Made by a program: the position numbers and the translations under genes | Shown: positions 8,688 through 17,270 of the stretch, in pieces | How the letters are laid out: the number at the start of each line of letters is the position of its first letter | Numbering within the stretch: the first letter of the stretch is position 1 | Assembly (NCBI RefSeq): GCF_900112225.1 | Contig: NZ_FOLD01000026.1 | Location: 21,339-85,338, forward strand | Source of the DNA: Massilia yuzhufengensis | GTDB lineage: Bacteria; Pseudomonadota; Gammaproteobacteria; Burkholderiales; Burkholderiaceae_D | DNA: 64,000 nucleotides | Reading direction: 5' to 3' | Notes under the pieces: model-generated | Databases searched by the model: none | The model's input: only the letters and a program-made list of their open reading frames with translations | What the model was told of the DNA's origin: nothing

Positions 8688-9665
8688 TCATCGTGGGCCT
8701 TCATCGTCGTCCTGAGGCAGGTCGAGCCACATCACATAGTCGCCCTCGGCCGGGACCTTGCTGATCCGTCCACCACGGATCGTGGCCGCGCATTCGAAAT
8801 GCCTGAACCCGGCAAGGTCGCGTTCGACCAGCGCGCGCCGGAAGTCGATCGCCACGCGCGGCGCCAGGTTGCCGACCACCTCTTCCTGCAGCATCACCTT
8901 GACGGCGTTCGAGCCCGTTTCGATCCGCAGCTGGACAGGGATGTCGAGCGCCGCGCCCTTCCCGGTGCGCGGTCCGCACACCGCTTCGAAGATGTCCTGG
9001 TAGCGGCGTGTGCCCAGCACTTCGATCCTGAACTGGCGCGGGCCGGTAATGACCGGGATGATGGACGGCGCGCCGGCGGCGATGGAGCGGTCCGCCGCAC
9101 GGGCAGGCTCGCGCACGCCCTCGACCTGCAGGGCGCGGAAATAGACCTCCAGCGCAAGGCGGGTGTGGTCCAGCGCGCGATGCGCCGTGCCGACCTCGAG
9201 CTCGAGGTGTTTGGCCAGCTTGACGAGCTTGTGGCTGCCGAGCTCGGGCCACGCCAGCCGGGCGCGCGCCAGCGCGCAGTGCCCGATGTTGCGCAGGGGC
9301 GGGCGGCCGTGGCGCTCGACGACGGCGTTCAGGAAACGCGCATCGGCATTGATGTTGAACGCGACCAGCGGGTGGTCTTCGATGAAGTCGATGAACTCGT
9401 CCAGCACGTCCTGCATCGGGCGCCCCTGCGTCATCAGCATGTCGTCGTTGATGCCGGTGAGCTTCGTGATGAATGGCGACAGCGGGCGCTCGGTCGCGAT
9501 CAGGTGCTGGATGTGCGGATGCGTATCGGCGCCCGGGATGAACTTGACCGCGGCGAGCTCGATGATCGAATCCTTCCTGGCGCACAGGCCGGAAGTCTCG
9601 ACGTCAAAGAAGACGATCGGGTCGCCGGAGGTCGGGTAGTGGGGGTTCTGCATGGCGGTCGGCAT
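8688..9665 (-). CDS. DEDDh 3'-5' exonuclease with C-terminal HIRAN-like domain
   Basis: About 325 aa from the ATG at 9665; ATGs at 9668, 9653 and 9722 are also possible and no SD decides. The N-terminal DnaQ/epsilon-type exonuclease has FFDVETSG (Asp/Glu of motif I), VAFNINADARFL (motif II Asp) and HRALDHT (His and Asp of motif III), the full DEDDh set. The C-terminal ~100 residues (FRIEVLGTRRYQDIFEAVCG, a basic linker, then NAVKVMLQEEVVGNLAPRVA) follow the layout of HIRAN-like domains, which bind DNA 3' ends or stalled forks. The combination suggests DNA repair or end processing. The HIRAN call is by eye. Confidence 0.72.
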   Translation of the reverse strand: MPTAMQNPHYPTSGDPIVFFDVETSGLCARKDSIIELAAVKFIPGADTHPHIQHLIATERPLSPFITKLTGINDDMLMTQGRPMQDVLDEFIDFIEDHPLVAFNINADARFLNAVVERHGRPPLRNIGHCALARARLAWPELGSHKLVKLAKHLELEVGTAHRALDHTRLALEVYFRALQVEGVREPARAADRSIAAGAPSIIPVITGPRQFRIEVLGTRRYQDIFEAVCGPRTGKGAALDIPVQLRIETGSNAVKVMLQEEVVGNLAPRVAIDFRRALVERDLAGFRHFECAATIRGGRISKVPAEGDYVMWLDLPQDDDEGPR

Positions 9666-9744
9666 CATTGGCTTTATAGAACGTACATATGCCCAGGCAT
9701 CATACTGCCGATACCTGGACAAAGGTTCACCAATTGTCGCCGAC

Positions 9745-10833
9745 TCAGCCCGGTTTTCCCACCTTGTCCGAGCGGTCGCCCAGCACGTCTTCGATATACA
9801 ACATCTTCACCAGCACCGCGAGGCCGGCCGCCAGCGGCGTCGCCAGCGCTACGCCGGCAAAGCCGAACAGGGTGCCGAAGACCAGCTGCATCACGATCAC
9901 CAGCGCCGGCGGCAGGTCCACCGCCTTGGCTTCGATCAGCGGCTGCAGCACATAGCCTTCCACCAGCTGGATGCCGACGAACAGCAGGATCGTGTACAGC
10001 GCCAGGTCCTGGCTGATCGACAGCGCCAGCAGCACCGCCGGGATGCCGGCCATGATCGGGCCAAGGTAGGGGATGAAGTCGAGCAGCCCGGCGATGATGC
10101 CCAAGATGAGCGCCAGCGGCACGCCCAGCATGCCCAGGCCCACCGAGGTGACGACGCCGACGATCAGCATCGAGGCCGCCTTGCCGAGCAGCCAGCTGGA
10201 CAAGGTCTGGCCGAGTTCCTTCTGGACTTCGCGGGCCCGTGGCCGATGGTCCTGCGGCACCAGGCGGATCACGCCGTTCGTATACAGCTGGGGCGTGGCG
10301 GCGAAGTAGATGCCGACGAACAGGATGATGACCACGTTGCCCAGCGCCCCGATCACGCCCCCGAAGAACAGGCCGGCGTTCGGCACCATGTTGCCCATCT
10401 GCTTGACGATCTGCTCGGGCGGCGGCAGTTCGGCCGCGATGCGCTTGAGGATCGGGTGCTGCTTGACCTCGCCCTGCAGGCGCTCGACGGCGGCGGGGAT
10501 TTCCTTTGCCAGCTTGCTGGACTGCTCGGAAATCTGCGGCGCCATGCCCCAGCCGCCAAAGCCGATGATGGCGGCCAGCGCCAGCACCACGGCCACCAGC
10601 GCCACCTTGCGCTTGACGTGCAGGCGCCGCGCCAGGATCTCGCTCAGTTTGTACAGCAGGATGGCGCACAGGATGCAGGCGAAGACCAGCAGCAGCGCGT
10701 CGGCCGCCAGCACGATGGCGGCGGCCAGGAACAGGAACAGGATGGCGATCCCGCTGATCATCGTCGTGCGCTTGGCGACACGGCGCTGGGTGTGTGGCGG
10801 GTCGGCCGCTTGTTCTTGGTGTTGTTCGGTCAT
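9745..10833 (-). CDS. AI-2E/PerM family membrane transporter
   Basis: 362 aa. The ATG at 10833 (MTEQHQEQ) has GGGGAC upstream; the longer open frame lacks coding character. About eight membrane helices: two or three near the N-terminus (residues ~22-60 and 72-95), a soluble coiled segment (~98-150), then a helical bundle including the family motif GLLDFIPYLGPIMAGIPA. The family includes the AI-2 exporter TqsA and various permeases and antiporters, so the substrate is unknown. It lies 79 bases upstream, in transcription direction, of the exonuclease. Confidence 0.88.
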   Translation of the reverse strand: MTEQHQEQAADPPHTQRRVAKRTTMISGIAILFLFLAAAIVLAADALLLVFACILCAILLYKLSEILARRLHVKRKVALVAVVLALAAIIGFGGWGMAPQISEQSSKLAKEIPAAVERLQGEVKQHPILKRIAAELPPPEQIVKQMGNMVPNAGLFFGGVIGALGNVVIILFVGIYFAATPQLYTNGVIRLVPQDHRPRAREVQKELGQTLSSWLLGKAASMLIVGVVTSVGLGMLGVPLALILGIIAGLLDFIPYLGPIMAGIPAVLLALSISQDLALYTILLFVGIQLVEGYVLQPLIEAKAVDLPPALVIVMQLVFGTLFGFAGVALATPLAAGLAVLVKMLYIEDVLGDRSDKVGKPG

Positions 10834-11015
10834 GGTGGTGTCCCCGTTGAACGGCAAGTGCCGCGTTGACAAAAGATTAGCATTCACGCAAGCAAAATGT
10901 CGCGCGCCAGCGAGCTGCCGTGCTATGTGCGGGGACGTACAGAAAGCGGCCGAAGCTTCGTTTATTCTGAGCTTCATGCATGGCCATCCGGACATGTTTT
11001 CTTAAGGAGAAGACC

Positions 11016-11234
11016 ATGAACAAGGACCAAGTCGAAGGCAAACTGAAAGACATCGGCGGCAAGATTCAGGAAGAGTTCGGCGATGCGATCGACAGCCCAG
11101 AGCAAGAAGCAAAAGGCCTGGCAAAACAGGTTGAGGGCAAGACCCAGAAGAAACTGGGTGATGTGCGCGAAGCGCTGGATGATGCCACCGATGGCACCAC
11201 CACCACCACGACCACCACGACTCGCCGTCCGTAA
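11016..11234 (+). CDS. CsbD family stress protein with poly-Thr tail
   Basis: 72 aa with a strong AAGGAG ribosome site at 11004-11009. The N-terminus MNKDQVEGKLKDIGGKIQEE matches CsbD; the second family motif is KQVEGKTQKKLGDV. The tail encodes nine consecutive Thr by a run of ACC/ACG triplets (about 11196-11223) and ends RRP, unlike the first paralogue. It is divergent from the AI-2E-type transporter, with an intrinsic terminator behind it. Confidence 0.88.
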   Translation: MNKDQVEGKLKDIGGKIQEEFGDAIDSPEQEAKGLAKQVEGKTQKKLGDVREALDDATDGTTTTTTTTTRRP

Positions 11235-11256
11235 GACTGCGGTTTTGTGATGAGGG

Positions 11257-11286
11257 ACAGCCGCCTGAGGGCGGCTGTTGTTGTTT
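11257..11286 (+). terminator. Intrinsic terminator after second csbD-like gene
   Basis: Arms ACAGCCGCC (11257-11265) and GGCGGCTGT (11270-11278) with a TGAG loop, followed by TGTTGTTT. Confidence 0.75.
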
Positions 11287-11300
11287 AGGGGGTGTGTTGC

Positions 11301-11420
11301 GAAATTAGGTTCCGGCCTTCGCCGGAACGACGGTCTCAAGTGTAGTGGTACTGATCGAGCCGCATCAATTCTATCGTTAGTCTAGAGACCGTCGTCCCGG
11401 CGCAGGCCGGGACCCAATTT
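11301..11420. repeat. REP-like palindrome pair
   Basis: Copies at 11301-11340 (GAAATTAGGTTCCGGCCTTC, then GCCGGAACGACGGTCT) and 11386-11420 (AGACCGTCGTCCCGGCGCAG, then GCCGGGACCCAATTTT) in opposite orientation, with the GACGGTCT ends facing each other. Confidence 0.8.
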
Positions 11421-11442
11421 TCCCCGAACAGCCCCTACAAAA

Positions 11443-11468
11443 GAAAACAGCCGCAAACGCGGCTGTTT
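11443..11468 (-). terminator. Terminator of the S9 peptidase gene
   Basis: Arms AAACAGCCGC (11445-11454) and GCGGCTGTTT (11459-11468). On the minus strand the hairpin is followed by TTCTTTTG. Confidence 0.75.
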
Positions 11469-11488
11469 CCACTAACAAACCCAATCAA

Positions 11489-13720
11489 TCACTTCGGCTG
11501 CGTCCCGCCCAAATTCTTCTTGAAGAAGCCTTCAATCATCCCATACACGTGCCGCTGGTTGACCTTGCCCGAAATCCCGTGCTTGGCCCCTGGATAGGTC
11601 ATCAGTTCGAACTGCACGTTACGCTTGACCAGCTCGTCGATCAGGCGCGTAGTGTTGGTGAACAGCACGTTGTCGTCCGCCATGCCATGCACCAGCAGCA
11701 GTGGCGACTTCATGCCATCCAGGTGCGCGAACACGCCACTGCGCTTGTAGGCTTCCGGATCCGACTTCGGCGTACCGCCCACGAACTGCTCGGTGTAGTG
11801 GGTGTCGTACAGCGCCCAGTCGGTCACCGGCGCCACCGACACTCCCATCGCGATCTTGCTTGAGGCTGCCGACAGCAGGCGCAGCGTCATGTAGCCGCCG
11901 TAGCTCCAGCCGAACACGCCGACGCGCTTGGCATCGACGAAGCTCTGCTTGGCCAGCCAGTCGATGCCGGTCAGCTGGTCTTCGACTTCGACCTTGCCCA
12001 GGTTGTTGTAGAGGGCATCGGTGAAGACGCGCTCGCGGCGGCTCGAGCCACGGTTGTCCAGGGTGAACACCACGAAGCCCTGCTGCGCCATGTACTGGTT
12101 GAAGTAGCTGCCCCAGTTGCGGGTCACGCGCTGCGAGTGCGGGCCGCCGTAGGTGAACAGGAACACCGGATAGCGCTTGGTAGCGTCGAAGTTGGCCGGC
12201 TTGATCATCGAATAGTGGAGAGTCTGGCCATCCTTGGCCTTGATCGTGCCGAACTCGGTCGGCAGGTGATCGGCAATGTACTTGCCGTAAGGATGGTTCG
12301 CGTTCAGCTCGTTCTTCTCCAGCCATTCCACCATGCTGCCGTCGGCGCGGCGGATCGACACTTGCGGTGGGGTGGTCGGGTTCGAGTAGGTGTCGACGAA
12401 GATCTTGCCATTGCCTGCGAACGAGGCGTCGTGCCAGCCGTCGCCGCTGGTGATGCGCACCGGCTTGGCGGCGTTGCTGCCGTCCAGGTTCAGCGCATAG
12501 GTCTGCTTGTCGATGACCGCATCCTTGTTCGACGAGATATAGACCTTTCCACCGGCTTCATCGACCGCCAGGATATTGTCCACGCCCCAGTCGCCTTTCG
12601 ACAGCGGATGCATCAGCTTGCCGTCCAGGCCAACCAGGTAGAGGTGGTTGCGGCCGTCGCGCTCCGAGGCCCAGATGAAGGCCTTCTTGTTCTTCAGGAA
12701 GCGCAGGTCGTTGTGGATGCTGACCCAGGTCTTCGAGGTTTCCGACAGCAGCGGGCGCTGGGCCAGGGTGTCGACATCGACTGCCACCAGGTCCAGGCGC
12801 TTCTGGTCGCGGGTCTGGCGCTGGTACACGAGGGTCTTGGCGTCGGCGCTGAAGTCGGCGCGCACCAGGTAGATGTCTTTTTCAGGGCCCAGGTCGACCT
12901 TGCGCTGCTGGCCAGTGGCCGGGTTGACGACCATCAGCTCGATCAGCACGTTCGGGTCGCCCGCGGCCGGGTAGTGCTGGTCGATCACTTCGGTACGGTC
13001 GGCGAAGATCTCGAAGCGGCGCACCACCGGCACCGGGGCTTCGTCGTAGCGGCGGTAGGCGATCGCGGAATCGTCCGGCGCCCAGTAGTAGCCGGTGTGC
13101 TGGTCCATTTCTTCCTGCGCGACGAATTCGGCTTCGCCGTTGTGGATGGTGCCCTTGCCGTCGGTGGTCAGCTGGCGCTCGGCGCCGGTCTGGAGGTCGA
13201 TCACCACCAGGTTCTGGTTGCGCACGAAGGACACGTAGCGGCCCTTGGGCGAAATCTTCGGGTCGATCACATTGCCCGACGCGACCTTGCGCGGCGCGTC
13301 CGGCTTGGCGGCATTGACCAGGTACAGGTCGCCACCGATCGGCACCAGGAGCTGCTTGCCGTCCGGCGACCAGTTATAGGTGAGGATGCCCGACAGGCCG
13401 GCGGTACGGGCACGTTCGCGGCGCGCCTTCTCTTCCAGCGACAGTTCCTCGTTCGGCACCAGGCTCTTCGAATCGACCAGACGCTGGGTGGTCTTGGTCT
13501 TCATGTTGTATTCCCACAGGTCCAGCTGGTACTGGTTGTCGGCACGGCCGCGCAGGAAGGTGACGCGCTCGCCGTCGGGCGACACGCGCAGGTTCTTGAC
13601 GCTGGCGCCGGCCAGCGCTGGATCGCCGTAGATACGGTCCAGCGTCAGGCGTTCGGCCAATGCGGGAGCGGCCGCGAGGGCGACCGCGAGGGCGGTCGAG
13701 AGGAGCAGGAGAGGGCGCAT
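11489..13720 (-). CDS. S9 family peptidase, dipeptidyl-peptidase IV type, exported
   Basis: 743 aa. Signal peptide residues 1-22 (ending APALA-E). An eight-bladed DPP-IV N-terminal beta-propeller spans ~residues 40-490, and the alpha/beta hydrolase domain follows with nucleophile GWS606YGGY, the acidic loop GMADDNVLF and catalytic His in PGAKHG. DPP-IV enzymes release dipeptides, preferentially after Pro or Ala, from peptide N-termini. It is the third exported peptidase of the first 14 kb. It has its own terminator and 72 bases separate it from the upstream MATE gene. Confidence 0.93.
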   Translation of the reverse strand: MRPLLLLSTALAVALAAAPALAERLTLDRIYGDPALAGASVKNLRVSPDGERVTFLRGRADNQYQLDLWEYNMKTKTTQRLVDSKSLVPNEELSLEEKARRERARTAGLSGILTYNWSPDGKQLLVPIGGDLYLVNAAKPDAPRKVASGNVIDPKISPKGRYVSFVRNQNLVVIDLQTGAERQLTTDGKGTIHNGEAEFVAQEEMDQHTGYYWAPDDSAIAYRRYDEAPVPVVRRFEIFADRTEVIDQHYPAAGDPNVLIELMVVNPATGQQRKVDLGPEKDIYLVRADFSADAKTLVYQRQTRDQKRLDLVAVDVDTLAQRPLLSETSKTWVSIHNDLRFLKNKKAFIWASERDGRNHLYLVGLDGKLMHPLSKGDWGVDNILAVDEAGGKVYISSNKDAVIDKQTYALNLDGSNAAKPVRITSGDGWHDASFAGNGKIFVDTYSNPTTPPQVSIRRADGSMVEWLEKNELNANHPYGKYIADHLPTEFGTIKAKDGQTLHYSMIKPANFDATKRYPVFLFTYGGPHSQRVTRNWGSYFNQYMAQQGFVVFTLDNRGSSRRERVFTDALYNNLGKVEVEDQLTGIDWLAKQSFVDAKRVGVFGWSYGGYMTLRLLSAASSKIAMGVSVAPVTDWALYDTHYTEQFVGGTPKSDPEAYKRSGVFAHLDGMKSPLLLVHGMADDNVLFTNTTRLIDELVKRNVQFELMTYPGAKHGISGKVNQRHVYGMIEGFFKKNLGGTQPK

Positions 13721-13792
13721 GAAATGTCTCTGGTGTAAGTTAATTTTCTACAACTGCGGAACGATACCAGAGTCCCTCTCGAAAAGCTGTAA

Positions 13793-15190
13793 TTACACGG
13801 CTGATTTGGCATCGCGGATACGCTGGCGCGCCAGCTTTTCGAACGACCAGGTCAGCAGCACGGCCGCCACCGTCAGCGCTACCACCAGGCCGATCCAGAA
13901 GCCGGTGGTTTCCATCGGCGCGCTCGGCACCCACGGGAACCACTGCGGCGCCAGCCCCAGGATGCAGCCCAGCGGCAGCGACACGCCCCAGAAGGCCAGC
14001 AGCTGGATGATCATCGGCGCGCGCGTCACCTGGTAGCCGCGGATGGCCGAGGCGGTGGCCACTTGCGTGGCGTCGGACAGCTGGAACAGGGCCGCGAACA
14101 GCAGCAGGTGGGCGCAGGCGGCCTGCACCGCGGGGTCGGAGGTGTAGGCGGTCGCGATCTCCCAGCGGAAGATGGCGATGAACAGCGCCGACAGCGCGCC
14201 GAAAGCCACCGACATGCCCACGCCCACCCAGCCGACGAAGCGGGCGCGCTCGGGGCTGCCTTCGCCCATGGCCTGGCCGACGCGGGTCATCATGCCGATG
14301 GAAAAACTGAGCGGCACCATGAACACCAGCGAGGAAAAATTGAGCGCGACCTGGTGCGCGGACACGGCCACCACGCCGAAGCGCGCCACCAGCAGGCTGA
14401 TCAGGCCGAAGGCGCTCACTTCCGCAAAGTAGGTAATGCCGATCGGCACCCCGAGCCGCAGCATGTGGCCGATTTCCTTCCAGTCCGGACCTTCCCAGCC
14501 GGTGAACGGGTAAGTCAGGCGGTAGGCCGGCGACACCTTGACCCACCACACCATGGCGCCGAGCATCAGCCACATGCCCACCGCGGTCGATACCGCGCAG
14601 CCGACCGCGCCCAGCGCCGGAAAGCCCCAGTTGCCATACACCAGCAGCCAGTTCGAAAGAATATTGAAGACCAGGCCGAAGATGGCGATCCACATGATCG
14701 GCATGGTCTGGTTGATACTGGTCGTGTAGCCGTACAGCGCGCGGTAGCAGGCGAAGGCCGGCATGCCGACGCTGATCACGTGCAGGAACAGCGACGCGCG
14801 GTCGGCCACGTGCTGCTCCAGCCCGACATGGTCGAACAGCAGCGTGCACAGGTTGGCGAACAGGCAGGCCAGCAGGCCGACGAGCAAGCCCTTCCACAGC
14901 GACTGGCGCACCGAGTGCGGGATCTGGTCGTAGCGCGCCGCGCCGATCTCGTGGGCCACCACGGTGTTGATCGCCATCATGGTGCCCATCACGGTGACCA
15001 GCACGATCGACCACACCGAGGTGCCCAGCGACACCGCGGCCAGCTCCTCGGCGCTGACGTGGCCGGTCATGGCGACGTCGGCCACGCCCATGCCCACGGT
15101 GGCCAGCTGGCCCACCAGCATCGGCCAGGACAGGCGCCACAGGGTCGAGATCTCGGTGCGGACGGGGGAAGGAGCGGTGGCAGTGGTCAT
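13793..15190 (-). CDS. MATE family efflux transporter (NorM type)
   Basis: 465 aa with twelve predicted membrane helices in two homologous halves; typical motifs are GMGVADVAMTGH in TM1-2 and GVPIGITYFAEVSAFGLISL at the start of the second half. NorM-type MATE proteins export cationic drugs and dyes using Na+ or H+ gradients. It is the first gene on the minus strand side of a 244-base divergent spacer facing tssF. The final helix and a basic C-terminal tail are intact. Confidence 0.92.
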   Translation of the reverse strand: MTTATAPSPVRTEISTLWRLSWPMLVGQLATVGMGVADVAMTGHVSAEELAAVSLGTSVWSIVLVTVMGTMMAINTVVAHEIGAARYDQIPHSVRQSLWKGLLVGLLACLFANLCTLLFDHVGLEQHVADRASLFLHVISVGMPAFACYRALYGYTTSINQTMPIMWIAIFGLVFNILSNWLLVYGNWGFPALGAVGCAVSTAVGMWLMLGAMVWWVKVSPAYRLTYPFTGWEGPDWKEIGHMLRLGVPIGITYFAEVSAFGLISLLVARFGVVAVSAHQVALNFSSLVFMVPLSFSIGMMTRVGQAMGEGSPERARFVGWVGVGMSVAFGALSALFIAIFRWEIATAYTSDPAVQAACAHLLLFAALFQLSDATQVATASAIRGYQVTRAPMIIQLLAFWGVSLPLGCILGLAPQWFPWVPSAPMETTGFWIGLVVALTVAAVLLTWSFEKLARQRIRDAKSAV

Positions 15191-15315
15191 GGAGCGGCGG
15201 GCGATGCGGGAAAGCCCTCCATTCTACTGACTAAACGACAAGTTCGGATCATTGCTGCCGAGCTCATCCGTTCTTGCGCCGCCACAAGGTCCCATACGCA
15301 AAACTGGCTGAACTT

Positions 15316-15423
15316 GTAGGGTGGGCGGCTTCGCCGCCCGCGCGTTCAAACCACGCGGGACGACACGCTGCGTGGTTTGGCCATGTTCGTTGAACGCGTG
15401 GCCGGCAGCGCCGCCCACCCTAC
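15316..15423. repeat. 108-bp nested palindrome (second repeat family)
   Basis: Outer arms GTAGGGTGGGCGGC (15316-15329) and GCCGCCCACCCTAC (15410-15423) are perfect complements. Inside, GCGTTCAA/TTGAACGC and ACCACGC/GCGTGGT are nested in the same order, giving a long cruciform. It ends one base before the GAGG ribosome site of tssF. A partial copy of the same family lies at 30160. Confidence 0.85.
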
Positions 15424-15434
15424 GAGGACCCACC

Positions 15435-17270
15435 ATGGAAGAGCTGTTACCGTACTACGAGCGTGAACTGGTTTACCTGAACACGGTCGGCCGCGAGCTG
15501 GCCAACCAGTACCCGCGCCTGGCGAGCGAGCTGGGCATCAGCGCCGACGGCACCGAAGACCCGCACATCCGCCGCCTGGTCCAGGCCTGCGCGCTGCTCA
15601 ACGCCCGCACTGCGCGCAAGCTCGACGACGACTACCCTGAGTTCACCGAGGCCCTGCTGGGCAGCCTCTATCCGTACTTCCTGCAAGGGATCCCATCCTG
15701 CTCGATCGCGCGCGTCGGCGCCGGACCCGGGCAGCCGGCCCCAGCCAAGCTCGAGCAGGTGCAGTCGGTGCCGCGCGGCGCCGAGATGAGCGCGCTGCAC
15801 GGCAAGGGCACGGCCTGCCGCTTCCGCACCACCAGCCCCTTGCTGCTGGCGCCGGTAGGCGTGCTGCGCGCCCGCTACGAGCCGGTGGTGCATGCGCCGG
15901 CGCATGTGCGGCTGCCGGCCCGGGCCAGCGGCCAGATCGCGATCACCATCGAGAGCGCGGCGCCGGCGCGGCTGCTGCGCCAGCTCGGCATGCCGCGCCT
16001 GCGCCTGTATGTCGACGCCGATCCGCTGCTGGCCGCAAGCCTGCTCGACACCCTCTTCATGCAGGTCGGCGCCAGCTACCTGGAGATCGGCGACGGTGGC
16101 CCGTGGCGCCAGGTGGAACGCATGCCGATCGCGCTGGGCGGCTTCGCCGACGACGACGCGCTGGTGCCGCTGCGGCCCAGCGAGCACGGCGCCTATCGGC
16201 TGCTGAGCGAATACTTTGCCTTCCCGGAAAAGTTCCACTTCATCGACATCGACCTGGGCAAGCTCGCGCCCATGCTGCCCGCCGCCGCCCACCGCTTTAC
16301 GCTGCACCTGATCGTCGGCGGCCTGCATGGCGACAGCGGCGCGGCGCGCCTGCTCGGCACCCTGCATGCCGGGCACCTGGTGCCGGGCTGCGCGCCGGTG
16401 GTCAACCTGTTCCACCAGGCCGCGATGCCGGTGCGCATCACGCACCGCACCGCGATGTACGACGTCGCCCCGGGTCGCCACGAAGACGACGTGGAGGTGT
16501 ACAGCATCGACAGCGTCAACGTGCTGCGCACGGCGGAGGGCAGGGTGCAGTCGGTCGCCTACCGGCCGTATTACGGCCTGCGCCACGGCGAAGGGGCCGA
16601 GCTGCGCGAGCGCTACTGGTTCGCGCGCCGCGACGACCGCGGCGTGCACCGCCACCGCATGAAGATCGGCTTCACCGATGCCGGCTTCTCGCTGAGCGCG
16701 GACGAGCAGTGCGTGGCCTCGATCGACCTGACCTGCACCAATGGCGCGCACGCGGCCAGCTGCGGCTTCGGCGCGCCAGGCGGCGACCTGGTGAGCGAGA
16801 CCGCCACCAACGGACTGCCGGTGCACCTGCTGAGAAAGCCCACCCTGCCGCACCGCTTCCCCTCGTCCGGCGGGACCCACTGGCGCCTGGTGGCGCAACT
16901 GGCGCTCAACCACCGCTCGCTGGGCGACCTCGACGCCTTCCGCGAAGTGCTGACCCTGTACGACGTGTCGCGCTCGGCCGCGACCCAGCGCCAGATCGCC
17001 GGCATCACCGCGATGCAGGCGCTGCCGTCCACGGCCTGGATGCGCAACGCGATCGGCGCCACGCTGGTGCATGGCACCGAGGTGCGCATGACGGTGGATG
17101 AAGAAGCCTTCGCCGGCACCAGCCTGTATGTGTTCGCCGAGGTCGTGAACCGCTTCTTCGGCCTCTACGTGCACATCAACAGTTTCACGCGCCTGAGCCT
17201 GCGCTCGGCCCAGACCGACCGGGAGCTCCTGCGATGCGAGCCACGCAACGGCAAGCTGACGCTGGTGTGA
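15435..17270 (+). CDS. tssF: Type VI secretion baseplate protein TssF
   Basis: 611 aa, normal for TssF (VasA/ImpG). The start at 15435 (MEELLPYYERELVYLNTVGRE) gives the canonical N-terminus with its (D/E)LLxYYxRELxYL pattern, after GAGG. Family segments include FTEALLGSLYPYFLQGIPSCSI near residue 80 and the conserved C-terminal HINSFTRLSLRS. TssF with TssG forms the baseplate wedge of the T6SS. Only tssG accompanies it; no sheath, tube, ClpV, VgrG or membrane-complex gene is in view. A long palindrome sits directly upstream. Confidence 0.92.
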   Translation: MEELLPYYERELVYLNTVGRELANQYPRLASELGISADGTEDPHIRRLVQACALLNARTARKLDDDYPEFTEALLGSLYPYFLQGIPSCSIARVGAGPGQPAPAKLEQVQSVPRGAEMSALHGKGTACRFRTTSPLLLAPVGVLRARYEPVVHAPAHVRLPARASGQIAITIESAAPARLLRQLGMPRLRLYVDADPLLAASLLDTLFMQVGASYLEIGDGGPWRQVERMPIALGGFADDDALVPLRPSEHGAYRLLSEYFAFPEKFHFIDIDLGKLAPMLPAAAHRFTLHLIVGGLHGDSGAARLLGTLHAGHLVPGCAPVVNLFHQAAMPVRITHRTAMYDVAPGRHEDDVEVYSIDSVNVLRTAEGRVQSVAYRPYYGLRHGEGAELRERYWFARRDDRGVHRHRMKIGFTDAGFSLSADEQCVASIDLTCTNGAHAASCGFGAPGGDLVSETATNGLPVHLLRKPTLPHRFPSSGGTHWRLVAQLALNHRSLGDLDAFREVLTLYDVSRSAATQRQIAGITAMQALPSTAWMRNAIGATLVHGTEVRMTVDEEAFAGTSLYVFAEVVNRFFGLYVHINSFTRLSLRSAQTDRELLRCEPRNGKLTLV

